From Rhytidiadelphus loreus (taxonomy: Eukaryota; Streptophyta; Bryopsida; Hypnales; Hylocomiaceae): DNA of 64,000 bases. The notes beneath the pieces were generated by a model. It saw only the letters and a list, made by a program, of their open reading frames with translations. It had not been told where the DNA came from and did no database searches. Where the stretch lies: positions 80,059,839-80,123,838 of the forward strand of contig OX344761.1 of NCBI GenBank assembly GCA_947034895.1, in the 5' to 3' direction. Below, piece after piece: positions 11,828 to 22,079 of the stretch (position 1 is the stretch's first letter; each line of letters opens with the position of its first letter). The position numbers and the translations under genes were made by a program.

Positions 11828-14260
11828 ATGGAGAATTTCGAGGAGACAATTATGATGGTGTTTTCCGATGACGGGACGATCGACATTCTTGACACCAAGG
11901 TATGATTTCAAAATTTATCTTTTGTCTTTTCTTTTGCTTTCATTCTTTTAAAATTTAGATTAGAAAATTAAAACTAACAAAATCCAATAGCTAGTAGAAT
12001 TTAAATTGTTAGAAAACCTTTGAAAATTTATCTAAAATCGTAAAAAGTAATAATTAGATTAACTTTGAATTAATTTGGAAAACGAAATAGTAATCTCATC
12101 CAAAAGAATCTCAAAAGGAATCTAATTTAATTTAGGAACTTAGGGATTATTAGAATAATTAGGGAAAGTCAAAACCTAATTTATCTACTTACTCTCTTGA
12201 AAATTATTAAAGGAAGGAATTCCATCCAACCAAGGGGAATTTTCATCCATTTAAAAGTTTTTACCTAAAAGTTCTAAATTCTTACTTTTTATCTTAACAA
12301 GAAGTTAATTAATCACTTTACTCATAAAAACCATAAAATCCTAAAAATTCACTAAAATTAGAATAATAACTTAGAATTAGGATTAATTAAAGAACAATTA
12401 GGAATATTCTCAAGGCACGACTAGGAAATCTTTTGAAACCATAATCTTTTAGAGAATCTTTTGAAGATTCTAAATCCACCTTTTACTTTTTAAATTACTT
12501 TAATTTGGAAAGATTAAAGGGTGGATGAAGTTTTGACCTAAATTTGGATGAAAAATCTTAAAATAGGTCAAAATTAGGTTTTCTCTAAAAATTCCATTAG
12601 TTAATTTAATCAACCTTTCAACCCTGAAATTTAGATTTATTTTACATTATTTTGCTATTTTTAGTTGACGGATGAAGTTTTTAGTATAGAATTAGGTACG
12701 AATTTCATCCACACATAACTTTCATTAGGAATATCAGAATCCAACTTGCTTTACCATTTTGGAAAGGGCAAATTGTATTCTTTGATTTAGTTTAGGTAGA
12801 ATTTTATTTTAGCTAGAAGTTTAAATCACAATTAACTAACCCTCAACAACCTTTATTTCTTAACTATTAGAGTGTTTTGAAGTACTTAAATTAGGTAAAA
12901 ATCAACATAACAAAGTGTCCATTGCTTGGAAGGCCAAAGAACACTACGTTTACATTTCACCCTTACAATTTGCTAACTTATGTCGTTAGAACCTGTGTGC
13001 AACTTTCTGACTTAAGGGTGGAGTTAGAAACACTCACATTTTTGGTGCGTCTGCCGGGAGTGAGTAATTACTAACTAGTTCGCTATCTAAGGTTGAGAAA
13101 TCAATCTAATTGGGGACTTGTTACTAATTAGGTCACTATCCAGGCTTTGATACTTGAACCACTAGAACCGTCAGACACATTTTTGGTGTATTTGCCGGAA
13201 AAGTTTAGCTTTAATTAGAAGTTTTTCTAGTTAATCACTATTACTCTTATTAGGTATCATTGGAATTTAAATTTCTAACTTTACTATTCTTTCTCAGGAC
13301 TCAGTGCCTTCTCTGACTCCATACGACATCTGGTCACTTACAAGGCGAGACCGGCCTTGTAAGACTTATCGGATCCCAGAGAAGGTTCATACCAGTCACG
13401 AGGAGGACAAACATTTGTCCGTGGAGACTTTGCTCCTGGGACCAACTCTACTTGGGATCTCGTTTGAGTTCTGGAGCTACTTGGCTCACAGATACTTAGA
13501 CGACCCAAATCACTACACCTTGTCTATTGTGCAGGTAGTTAAGGCAGGGCTATTTGGGGTAGGCGAGGAGGAGATCCAACGCTGCCTTTTGCTTTACTGG
13601 AAGCTGGTTTTGGCAACGTGGAGGTTCGAGAGGGCTTTCACTCTTGAGAGTTTTGAGTCTGGATACCCAGCCTACACTTCTCTCAATCCATTGGTGATCC
13701 CACCTACCATTGAGATTCGTTATCCAGGTTCGATCACCATCGAGGTTGACGGGATTTTCCTGTTTAAGGTGCCTCTTATTGATTATTCACGTGTGAGTGA
13801 TAATCCCTACATTGAGCGCCGTGACTTCAGATGGTTTCACGGTGATCACTGTGAGAGTGACCATTTGACTTTGGACGGTTGTAGGGGCATTTCTACCCGT
13901 CTGGTACCAGAGGATCAGCTGCTGTACATTGCAGAGTACAGTGCAGCTTGTGAGGCGTGCCAAGACGCAGAGGACTGTAGAGTCTCTCTGTATACTGCAC
14001 CAGGAGGCGAGTATGTTCACCGACCCGCTTTCCATCCTCTCTTTTACCCGTATCCGAGCCGGAGCTTGAGGACCCGCCACGACCACATCGAGAACGCCAC
14101 TTTCTTCAACAACAAGAGCACATGGGAGGAGCATCGTGCAGACATTGAGCAGATCGAGGAGGACCAAGCCCCGTATTTCTTTGAGATACGACCTACGGTT
14201 GCAGAGATAGTTAGTACCTTGGTCTGTTCAGACAAGGTATTTACAGCAGCTGAGGAGTAG
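11828..14260 (+). CDS. Unknown ORF upstream of gag, apparently spliced from two exons
   Basis: I do not recognise this protein. Exon 1 (11828-11899) starts with ATG and reads 24 codons to AAG, followed by a GTATGA donor. A 1,398-bp AT-rich intron ends in ttctttctcag at 13297. Exon 2 (13298-14260) continues in the same frame for 320 codons to TAG. The joined product would be about 344 residues. Exon 2 is GC-richer than its flanks, has no internal stop, and encodes an acidic/aromatic globular-looking protein with a Cys-rich CEACQDAEDC segment and an acidic tail. No transmembrane segment is evident. The next ORF is gag, 124 nt downstream, so this resembles the extra ORF some Tat/Ogre-type plant gypsy elements carry before gag. 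The splice is inferred from sites and phase only. The intron contains the PBS-like motifs, which is hard to reconcile with a simple LTR layout. Confidence 0.5.
13044..13060 (+). promoter_or_regulatory. PBS-like motif of an LTR retroelement
   Basis: ggtgcgtctgccgggag preceded by actcacattttt resembles the TGGCGCCGTTGCCGGGG-type primer-binding sites that follow the 5' LTR in Athila/Tat elements. A diverged second copy (ggtgtatttgccgg) lies at 13185-13198. If this is the PBS, an LTR would end near 13035. The matching tRNA was not identified. Confidence 0.4.
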
Positions 14261-14384
14261 AGTACTTAGCTCTACGTATAGTTACTTATAGTATTTGTGA
14301 GGATTGGTGAGGATTTGTGTGTATGTTCATATCTTTATATGATTTGATTGGACTTGTGTGATTTAAGCTTCTCATATGACTTAA

Positions 14385-16436
14385 ATGCCACCAAAAACCA
14401 ACACACCCAAATCCCAACGCACACTTCGATCAAAAACAGCAACGACCAGTTCTAATCCATTTAACCAAGCTTCACCAACGGTGGAAGAGGAGATTGAACC
14501 ACCAAATCCAACCATGGATACCAATCCGATACATCCAGCACCTGATGAAGATCGAGCAGAAGACGCAGGTGTACCAGTTATAGATCCGATGATGCTTCCA
14601 AGGGGCTTACCAATTGTAGTCCCTCAAGGGTTAAGGGAAATTTCCATACCCCACCATTTACCTCGATTCTCGGGCTCGTGAGATGATGACCCGGCAGCTC
14701 ATGTAGAAAGATTCGAGGAAGTTCTTATTTCCAGCCTGGTCTTTGACCATGGCTACTATTTGATCTGGTTTCCAAACACACTTGTTGGAACTGCCTATTC
14801 GTGGTATAGATCACATGCAGCTAGATTTTTTACCACCTGGTTACAATTACAAGCATCATTCTTACGGTACTTCAGACCAGAGACCGGTCAACAACAAGCT
14901 CTGACGGCTCTAAACAATTTACGACGAGGAGCAACGGAGGACATCTCGACATATGTGCGACGATTCCAAATGGTACGCACCCGTTTTGTGGGGAATCTCC
15001 TCAATGACGGAACGATCCGTCATTATTTCATTCAAGGCATTGATTCTGCTTCAACAATTCGAGATATACTTTCTCGACGGCCCGTAACTTTGGAGGATGC
15101 GATTGAAGCAGCATTGGAGGTAGAAAAGATTGACAAGGAAAACGAGAGGATGGTACGAAAAGCAGAAGACCCTATACCTGCATTCATACTAGTCCATCAT
15201 CAACAAACGGCCAATCCAGTGACATATCAAAATGGATCGGCCAGGACGATACTTAATCCAGCACCAATTGCTACAAGAGACCCTATTGGTGCCACATTAC
15301 TTTTGCCAGCCCTAGATAGTGGGTTGGAACAATTACGTACCGAGATGAAACATGTCACCAACGAGATGACCAAATCAGTACGTGAACTAACCGAACAGTT
15401 AACATTTCTGGTCAGAGGACAAGGGAGGCAAGCACCACCAATCCATCATGAATCAAGATCACATACAACAGGAGTATGGTGCAACAATTGTGGACAGCCT
15501 AATCATACACCTCCATTTTGTCCTTTACTTAAGGACGAACCACGACCACAGCCGCCACAACGACCTCGAGGGCCACAACAGTCAGGTCCCTATCGACATC
15601 CAAATTCACAACAAGCAAGGTCAAATCAAGGCTCTCAGTCATGTTCTACTTGCAGCAGTACTCATCCACCTGGATAGTGTTGGGTAGAAAACAACATAGT
15701 GTGCGAGAAATGTGGAAGACATCATCCCACTTCTCGATGCATAACTCTAGACAAGGTAATTCCTTTGGAATTTCCAAAGGCTGACTATTCCAGGCAAGCC
15801 CAAGATAATCAGAGAGGAGCCAAATTTCCCGAACCAAGAAAAGAAGCTGGGCCACCTGATATGTATTACGATCGTACCAACAATCGACAAACACAAGCAG
15901 CACCAGAGGCGGTGCAAACAGCTCAGGGGATCATTCCCTTGAATAACACACAAAGCATTCAAGATGTACGATTCTTGGGAGTTGGAAATTCCCAGCCTGA
16001 CAATCAAGAGGTTGGTCAACCAACGCTTCGGGTAGCGATTGAACTATACGAAGACCAACCAATTCAAACCACTTTACCAGCATTAGTGGTTACAAGAGGA
16101 GGGGCGAAGACTAATCCACCATCAGCAGAACCAGACATTGAACCGGTCGAGCCAGAAGATGACAATAGTTCAAGTTCGTCCGGAGATTCGCCCCGACTTT
16201 CAGACCTACGTGATACTTTGCAACAAACGGCAAAGGAAGTACGTTTTGACTCTAATCCCCCAATCCAAATGGGGTTAGATGAAGATGAATATCAATTTGT
16301 TCCAGCTAATGATGTCTATCCCCCTCCGACACTAAAGTTCGAACAAAGGCAACCAAGTCTACCAACCCCTCGGACCCGTATGATCTATGGAGGGATTTAT
16401 CCAGGGCCAACGCAGACATCTCTTTTGGGCAGTTAA
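14385..16436 (+). pseudogene. Retroelement Gag with zinc knuckles (two in-frame stops)
   Basis: This is Gag of a Ty3-gypsy-type element. The reading frame starts at ATG 14385, is broken by TGA at 14679 and TAG at 15675, and ends at TAA 16434, all in one frame. After a Pro/Thr-rich N-terminus comes the retrotransposon gag domain, recognisable by HHLPRFSG, GTAYSWYRSH, a Phe-rich FFTTWLQLQASFLRYF block, and ALTALNNLRRGATEDISTYV. Three zinc-knuckle motifs follow: CNNCGQPNHTPPFC (CX2CX4HX4C), then CSTCSSTHPPG with its last Cys just beyond the TAG, then CEKCGRHHPTSRC (CX2CX3HX4C). A Pro/Glu/Ser-rich linker leads to the protease. Gag would coat and package element RNA; this copy cannot make it in one piece. 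Confidence 0.85.
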
Positions 16437-18091
16437 TTCAACTAGCCCCTATATTACGCAAGCAATTGAGGGAAGGAGTAACGATTACACGAACCCTCAA
16501 ACGAACTGACCAGATTAACAAGGTGGAACTTATTCCGAACCTTAGAAATTCTAAGGAAACATTTGACGCTGTAGAGATAGATGTGGAAATCGTCGACAAG
16601 ATAATACCTAAAGTATTAGTCGATGATGGGAGCAGTGTCAACATCATGCCAGCTTTTACGATGGATAAATTGGGTTTACAAGTCACCCATCCATCTTATG
16701 TTACATTGAAGTGTGCTGATCAAAGTTCGGTCAAATCTCTAGGCCGGATCAAAGATCTTCGCATACAGACAGGGGGAGTTGATTATATGGTTACCTTTGA
16801 AGTTATTAAACTTAAAGAGGAAGCCAATGAAGGATACCCACTCTTTTTAGGAAGGGGATTTCTACGCCAATGTGGCGGGATAGTTAATTGGGCCGAGAAA
16901 CGACCCACATTTACCTATGGACCGATAGACTCCAGGACCATGGTAGCTATTGTGTCCAGAGGACCATTATTAGGGCTGGAAGGTAAACATGAATTACCTA
17001 GTCTTCAATCTAGCAGAGCGGAGGCACAAATTGATGTAGGCCCCATTAAATGCATTGGACCAGGCCTATATGATTTCGAAGATGATGGGACTTTTACAAA
17101 GTGGCTTCACGGACATCCATACTCAAGTGATGAAGCCTTTGTCATTGTGAAAGGAGAAACCAATAATGACGAGCCCATGGCAACCATTGAAGAAGAAGCA
17201 ACTTCCAATATGGAAGTTGGACAAGCCGGTCAAGCCACAACAGAAATTACAATGGAGAACTTGACCATTTCATCGCCAGACGAAGTTTTAACTCTAGAAG
17301 AATCTCTTGTAGCAATACAGGTAGATTCTACTCTTACTACTCTTACTACTTCTTCAAATCTTCCAACTCCACCTTTGACACAATCTTCCAGCATAGAACA
17401 ACAACAAAACAACACTGAAGGGGTCCCACCGATAGCGACACCAGTACCACGACATTGACGCATTGAACCACCTCGCGGGATTGCCACAAACATTAGCCCA
17501 TTTTGTCTTCGACTGGATGATGGATGCCACAGGACCCATTGCGTGTTCTGTGAGGGAACTTTTCGAAGTCAACAGTGCCCTCATAGAAGACAGCCAAGCA
17601 ATTTGGCCCCTCTGCAATGCCCAAGTCCGCCTCCTAACATCATAGAACAGCAGCAACATCTAAATTTGACACTCACATTGGATACTAATCCAACATCTAT
17701 AGTTAACAATACCATTCAAGAAAGGAGGTCCGACCAAAGGTATCATCCATATCAAGACTCTCACCATTCATCCGTATCTGGATCATCTGCCGAAGAACCA
17801 CAAATTGAAGAATTAGCTTCGGAGACAGACAACACTCAAAACGGGAAGGTCGAGGTAATGAAGAATCAAGCGCCGATCCCGCAAAAATCAATAGAACACT
17901 CATACAAACCAGTAATGTGGGTGTTCAAAGACGCGCCATATGGAATCACAAATGCTCCGGACATTTATCAGCAACGACTGTGCCAAGCCAAAATTAGAAG
18001 AACAGACGTGATTGCCAAACTGGTACATGCCTCTAACAAACTTTTCTATGGTTGCTTTCACAGCTTCAGGCTTGAATATTCAAACACTTGA
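16380..18091 (+). pseudogene. Retroelement aspartic protease with RT trace
   Basis: The frame shifts near 16373 relative to Gag, giving a block starting DPYDLWRDLSRANADISFGQ that leads into the open stretch from 16466. The retropepsin active site reads VLVDDGSSVNIMP, with the D-D-G-S-S form common in plant gypsy proteases, followed by a flap-like region and FLGRGFLRQCGGIVNW. A TGA at 17456 interrupts the frame, which otherwise continues to TGA at 18089. Near the end, APYGITNAPDIYQQ resembles the reverse-transcriptase block PFGLTNAPATFQ, but the remaining RT, RNase H and integrase are absent. The element is therefore non-autonomous or deleted: gag-protease plus a scrap of RT. Confidence 0.8.
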
Positions 18092-18900
18092 ATTTCATGC
18101 CTGCCCTTTTTCATTTTCTGCTATTTGCTTTTATTTGCTTTTCTTTTATTTGCTTTTTATTTGTTATTTGTTTTCTTTCTTTTCATTTATTTGCTTTCAT
18201 TTATTTGCTTTCTTTCATAAAACCAAAAACAACAAAAAATTTAAAAATACAAAAACAGAGTGCTTGAATTTTCTTTAAAAAGTTTGCTAGAATCCTAGTA
18301 TTTAGCTTTAACCATGGTTGTGGCTTTCAAGAGTGGGAATCACATGGTTGTGATTTTCAAAAGGTTGAAACTGGTAATCACTTGGTTGTGATTTCCAGTA
18401 GAATTTGAATATTCTAATAGGTCATTGGAAATTTAAATTCTACACAACCGTTTGGGCATTTGATTTGAAAAGACTTAGCTTCTTCATGAAGTTACTTAAG
18501 TTTGCCCACTCTTGGAAATCATGTAAAAATAAGGGTTTCTTAGTACCTACCATGCCCTAAACTAAGCATATTCTATTGGTTCCTCCTTCACCGGACGGCC
18601 AAAGGACTATGATTCTGTACAAACTTTTTCTTTCTTTTTCCTTTTCTTTTTCTTTTCTTTTCTTTTTAATTTTCTTTTAATTTTCTTTGCTTTTCATAAA
18701 AAATTTAAAAATCCCTAAAAATTTAAAAATATTCAAAAATTCCTAAAAATGAGATATATGAAAAATTCAATTTTTCATTTACTTGGTATACACCAAGTTG
18801 CTAACCTTGACTTAATGGTCAAGTATTTGAAGGCATAATTACCTTCCATTTTCATTTCATTGACATTGAGGTCTAAATTCTGGCCCAATACTTTAAATTT
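18092..18900 (+). other. Non-coding T-rich tract with two WTGGTT-loop hairpins
   Basis: Pyrimidine-rich runs (ttttatttgcttttc at 18125-18200 and ttttcttttc at 18620-18690) dominate. Two hairpins share the form AATCAC-loop-GTGATT: 18338-18355 with loop ATGGTT, and 18376-18393 with loop TTGGTT. The second is lengthened by CTGG/CCAG at 18371-18374 and 18395-18398. No protein gene is visible. Confidence 0.5.
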
Positions 18901-18916
18901 AAACTTTAATTTTAAA

Positions 18917-19137
18917 TTTTGGTGCGTCAAATATAAACATTTTTGGTGCGTCAATCTTTAAACAACAATCTTGGCATCAACGGTCAAATGACATTTTGGT
19001 GCGTCAACTTAACAACAAATGATTTTGGAATTACATCCATAAAATTACATTTTTTGGTGCGTCATTTCTAAAATTACAACAACGGTAAGCCAGCTTTGAT
19101 ACTTTGGTGCGTCAACAAGTACGATTTTTGGTGCATC
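18917..19137 (+). repeat. Six dispersed copies of a PBS-like TTTTGGTGCGTC motif
   Basis: ggtgcgtc, each preceded by at least two T, begins at 18921, 18945, 18998, 19056 and 19106, and ggtgcatc at 19129. The spacings are 24, 53, 58, 50 and 23 bp. The same string opens the PBS-like site at 13044, so the motif belongs to the same element family. Intervening sequence is not repeated. Confidence 0.8.
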
Positions 19138-19265
19138 CACAAACTGGGAGCATCAACGCCACAACAACTCTTATTCAGGTACGTTTTTATTTTTTTCAAT
19201 TATTTCTTTGCTTTTACTATTTATCATTTTCTTTCTATTGGGTTATTTACCTGTGTTTTGGTTTT

Positions 19266-19380
19266 GAATCTAATTTAAGTGAGTATATATCTCTTGGTTT
19301 TAACCAGGAAAGTGGGAAAATATATACTTATTTAAATTAGGCTCATGTAAAAAATAATAACATTGGGGCAGCAATGTTAT
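19266..19380 (+). other. Structured RNA module 1: long stem plus hairpin A1
   Basis: 19269-19290 can pair with 19320-19341 over 22 bp, including three G-U pairs, enclosing a small CTTGGT/ACCAGG hairpin (19293-19308). Sixteen bases later comes hairpin A1: ATAACATTG (19357-19365), loop GGGCAG (19366-19371), CAATGTTAT (19372-19380). A GTAAGC donor-like site follows at 19393. Confidence 0.65.
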
Positions 19381-19516
19381 TCCAAAAAACTAGGTAAGCA
19401 ACTTCTAACCTTTAACTTCTAACTTTTATCCTTCTAACTTATTTTATTTTATTTTATTTTATTTTATCTTTTTCTTCTCTTTTCTTCTCTTGTTTGTTAT
19501 TACCCTTTTCTTGGTT

Positions 19517-19738
19517 GTGAATTCAATTAGAGTTTGTGGATATTTGTCAATTTCATAGCTTTGGAGTAAGCGTTCTAGTTCCCTTGGCTTGTTTCATGGA
19601 TGTTAGACTTCAATGAGAAGCGTTCTGGTCTCCCAAGGCAAACGTTAGGAAGTAAGTCTCAAGAAGATATGAAATTGTTAAATACCTACTAACTTCATTT
19701 GAACTAACGTAAAAGAAAAGACATTGGAGCAGCAATGT
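19517..19738 (+). other. Structured RNA module 2: 41-nt arm stem plus hairpin A2
   Basis: Left arm 19517-19557 pairs with right arm 19668-19708 without gaps. By eye 34 of 41 positions pair, three as G-U, with a perfect 10-bp core CAATTTCATA/TATGAAATTG. Between the arms lie CTTCAATGAGAAG and CCTTGG/CCAAGG. Then come cgtaaaagaaaag and hairpin A2: ACATTG (19721-19726), loop GAGCAG, CAATGT (19733-19738), then taatccaacc and GTAAGT. Confidence 0.7.
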
Positions 19739-19865
19739 TAATCCAACCAGGGTAAGTATATTCTAACCTTTATATTTCTCTTATAGTTTTAGTACGTTTA
19801 GCACATATATTTCATTTGTTTTGTTGGATAAGTTTGGTTGCAACTTTTATTTGCGATGAGAGTCA

Positions 19866-20047
19866 TTTAGATTCTTTCTTCTTGAACAAGCTGCCAATTC
19901 CCACTAGAAGATTAGGTGGAAGTCTACAAGTGTAGCCACCTAATCTCCAACGATGTTGGGACCTCTGTCTTGTTCAAGAAGCTTCTCTAGATTATTTCCA
20001 TTATTGGATGAATTAGCGTAAAAGAAAAGGTATCGGGGCAGCGATAC
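19866..20047 (+). other. Structured RNA module 3: branched stem plus hairpin A3
   Basis: The outer stem is a perfect 13 bp: CTTCTTGAACAAG (19878-19890) with CTTGTTCAAGAAG (19969-19981). Inside, AGATTAGGTGG (19909-19919) pairs perfectly with 19936-19946, then AAGT, then CTAC-AAGT-GTAG (19924-19935). A side hairpin CCAAC-GAT-GTTGG occupies 19947-19959. After cgtaaaagaaaag comes hairpin A3: GTATCG (20030-20035), loop GGGCAG, CGATAC (20042-20047), then taatccaac. Confidence 0.75.
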
Positions 20048-20103
20048 TAATCCAACTACTAATCTTCGTCGGTTGCAGTTTTTAGCTATAGTATGATTGA
20101 TTT

Positions 20104-20275
20104 GATCTTCATGATGAAGCCACCTGATTCCTTGGTCCAAATTTAGTGGAAGTCTTCAAGTGAAGCCACTAGATTCCCTGAGGTAAGAAAGTGACAATCT
20201 TCTTCATGAAGCTACTAACCAATCCTATTGTTAGCTAGGTCTTGCGTAAAAGAAAAGACACTGGGGCAGCAGTGT
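20104..20275 (+). other. Structured RNA module 4: same branched architecture plus hairpin A4
   Basis: The outer stem CTTCATGATGAAG (20107-20119) pairs with CTTCTTCATGAAG (20199-20211) at 12 of 13 positions. The inner stem AATTTAGTGG (20140-20149) pairs with CCACTAGATT (20166-20175), one pair being G-U, then AAGT and CTTC-AAGT-GAAG (20154-20165). This is the same plan as module 3 with different stem bases. After cgtaaaagaaaag comes hairpin A4: ACACTG (20258-20263), loop GGGCAG, CAGTGT (20270-20275). Confidence 0.75.
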
Positions 20276-20309
20276 TAATCCATCTTCTTCTTCTTTCTCT
20301 TTTGTTTGT

Positions 20310-20317
20310 GTTCCAAC
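20310..20317. repeat. 8-bp target site duplication, left
   Basis: gttccaac, repeated exactly at 27191-27198, brackets the hAT-type element. Confidence 0.9.
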
Positions 20318-20594
20318 CAGGGTTGTCTTGTCTGACATATTTTTCGGTTTAGGCGTCGTGTATGACGTCTGACGTCGCGTGTCGCGTGTCACCAAGTGTC
20401 GAGTTTACTTGACATCGCGTCGCGGAGGGGTAAAAAAATTTACCCCATGGTAAATAGATTTTGCCTACGTGGCAAGGTTTACAAAATGACGTGGAAAGCC
20501 AACTTGGGCGACTGCGGGTAGGGGCGCATGTACTTCAGCCTTGGGCGACCGTGGATGGGGGCGCGTGCAAGTACAAATGGGGCGAGTACGGGTT

Positions 20595-20722
20595 CTAAAA
20601 TTAGGGCGACCTCTGGTCCAAGGGGGCGACTGCTGGTCCAAGGAGGCGACTGCTGGTCCAGAGGGGCGACCTCTGGTCCAAGGGGGCGACTGCTGGTCCA
20701 GGGGGGCGACCTCCTTGTTGCA
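20595..20722 (+). repeat. ~21-bp GGCGAC tandem repeat in left subterminal region
   Basis: About six copies of ggcgactgctggtccaaggg and variants (some with cctc in place of ctgc) lie in a row. The opposite end of the element (26970-27030) carries inverted GTCGCC copies. Open frames of ~100 codons on both strands come from the repeat. Confidence 0.85.
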
Positions 20723-22079
20723 ATTGTCAAAAAACACTCAAAACTGCCATTTTTGTGCAAATTGCAAAGAGAAAAAAAATTTAGAATGGTATTTTTTTTC
20801 CACATGTTACTATAGGATCTTGCAATAGAATAGTTTGAGAATGCATGGAAAAAATTTTAGACATTTTGACCACATAGATTGCAAGATAAATGCATTCAAA
20901 GTGAAGAAATTGTGTTTTTTTGGCACAATGGCAAACTAGTTTAAGACTTCAATTCTTCTTAACTTAAATAGTTTGAATTGTAGATCTTGAATTTAGTTTT
21001 TTTTCATCATTCAAAATTGAGTTGAAAATATAGAAAAAATAAAAGTTTAAAATATAATGTAATTTTCATTATTTAAAAATTTATTTAGTAGAAGAAGGTA
21101 TCATAGAGGGAAAAACTAAATCATTAATAGCTCTAAGATGGAATTAAAACTCACGAATTCCAATAGTGAGATTGTTCTAACAATCAATGTTGATTTGGTG
21201 GACCTATTTGTTTTGAATTTTTCTGAAAATTGAACTCAAAAACAAATCCTATACCTATATTTTACAAATCAATATTATAATTGCTTGCAAAACAAGATGC
21301 TCTACAACTTCTTGGCAACCTCTTCATATCATAAATCCAAATGAAATGAATAAAAGCTTTCCATATGAAAATAAAATAAAATATATGAGAAAAAAAATTA
21401 ATTTTTAATTCAAATTTTTCAAGATTTGTTTTTGCTCATCCAAATGATTTAATTTAGATCAAAGCTAATTGTTGTATAACTCTTGCTCCTAGGCACCAAT
21501 TAAAATTAAAATTACATTCCTAGAAAGCTAATTTTTTTTTCCTATCTTTTCATAAAAATTTGACCATATAGGTACTTGGCCAAAATCCATTTGCCCCTTG
21601 TGAAGACAATGAGAATTTAGAGATTAACATCCTATCAGTGTATTATTTAACAAGTGGATTTTAAATTTGAACACCCTCTGAAGATTTGTATAAAAACATT
21701 CCTATTTGATTTTCTCTATTCTCTATGCATCATCATACTTATGTATAATTTACCACCTTCATCTAAAATTTAAAAATAGAGGAAAGAGATTTAAATTAGA
21801 GCTTCTCCTCTTGAATTACGCAAATCTCTAAAAGTCATCCTACCAGGGTATTATTTATGAAGTAGATTTTAAAATACAAAATAATAAAATGTAGATTTTA
21901 GAAAGAGCTTTCCATTTTGAATTTCACTATCTTCCAAGTATCATCAATTCATCATACTCATTAATTATTTACCACTTTAATTTCAAGCTTAAAAATTAGA
22001 AGAAAGAGATTTAAATAAGAATTATTCCATTTGATTTAATATATGCAATCTCAAATAATCATCCTATGGGAGTATTATT

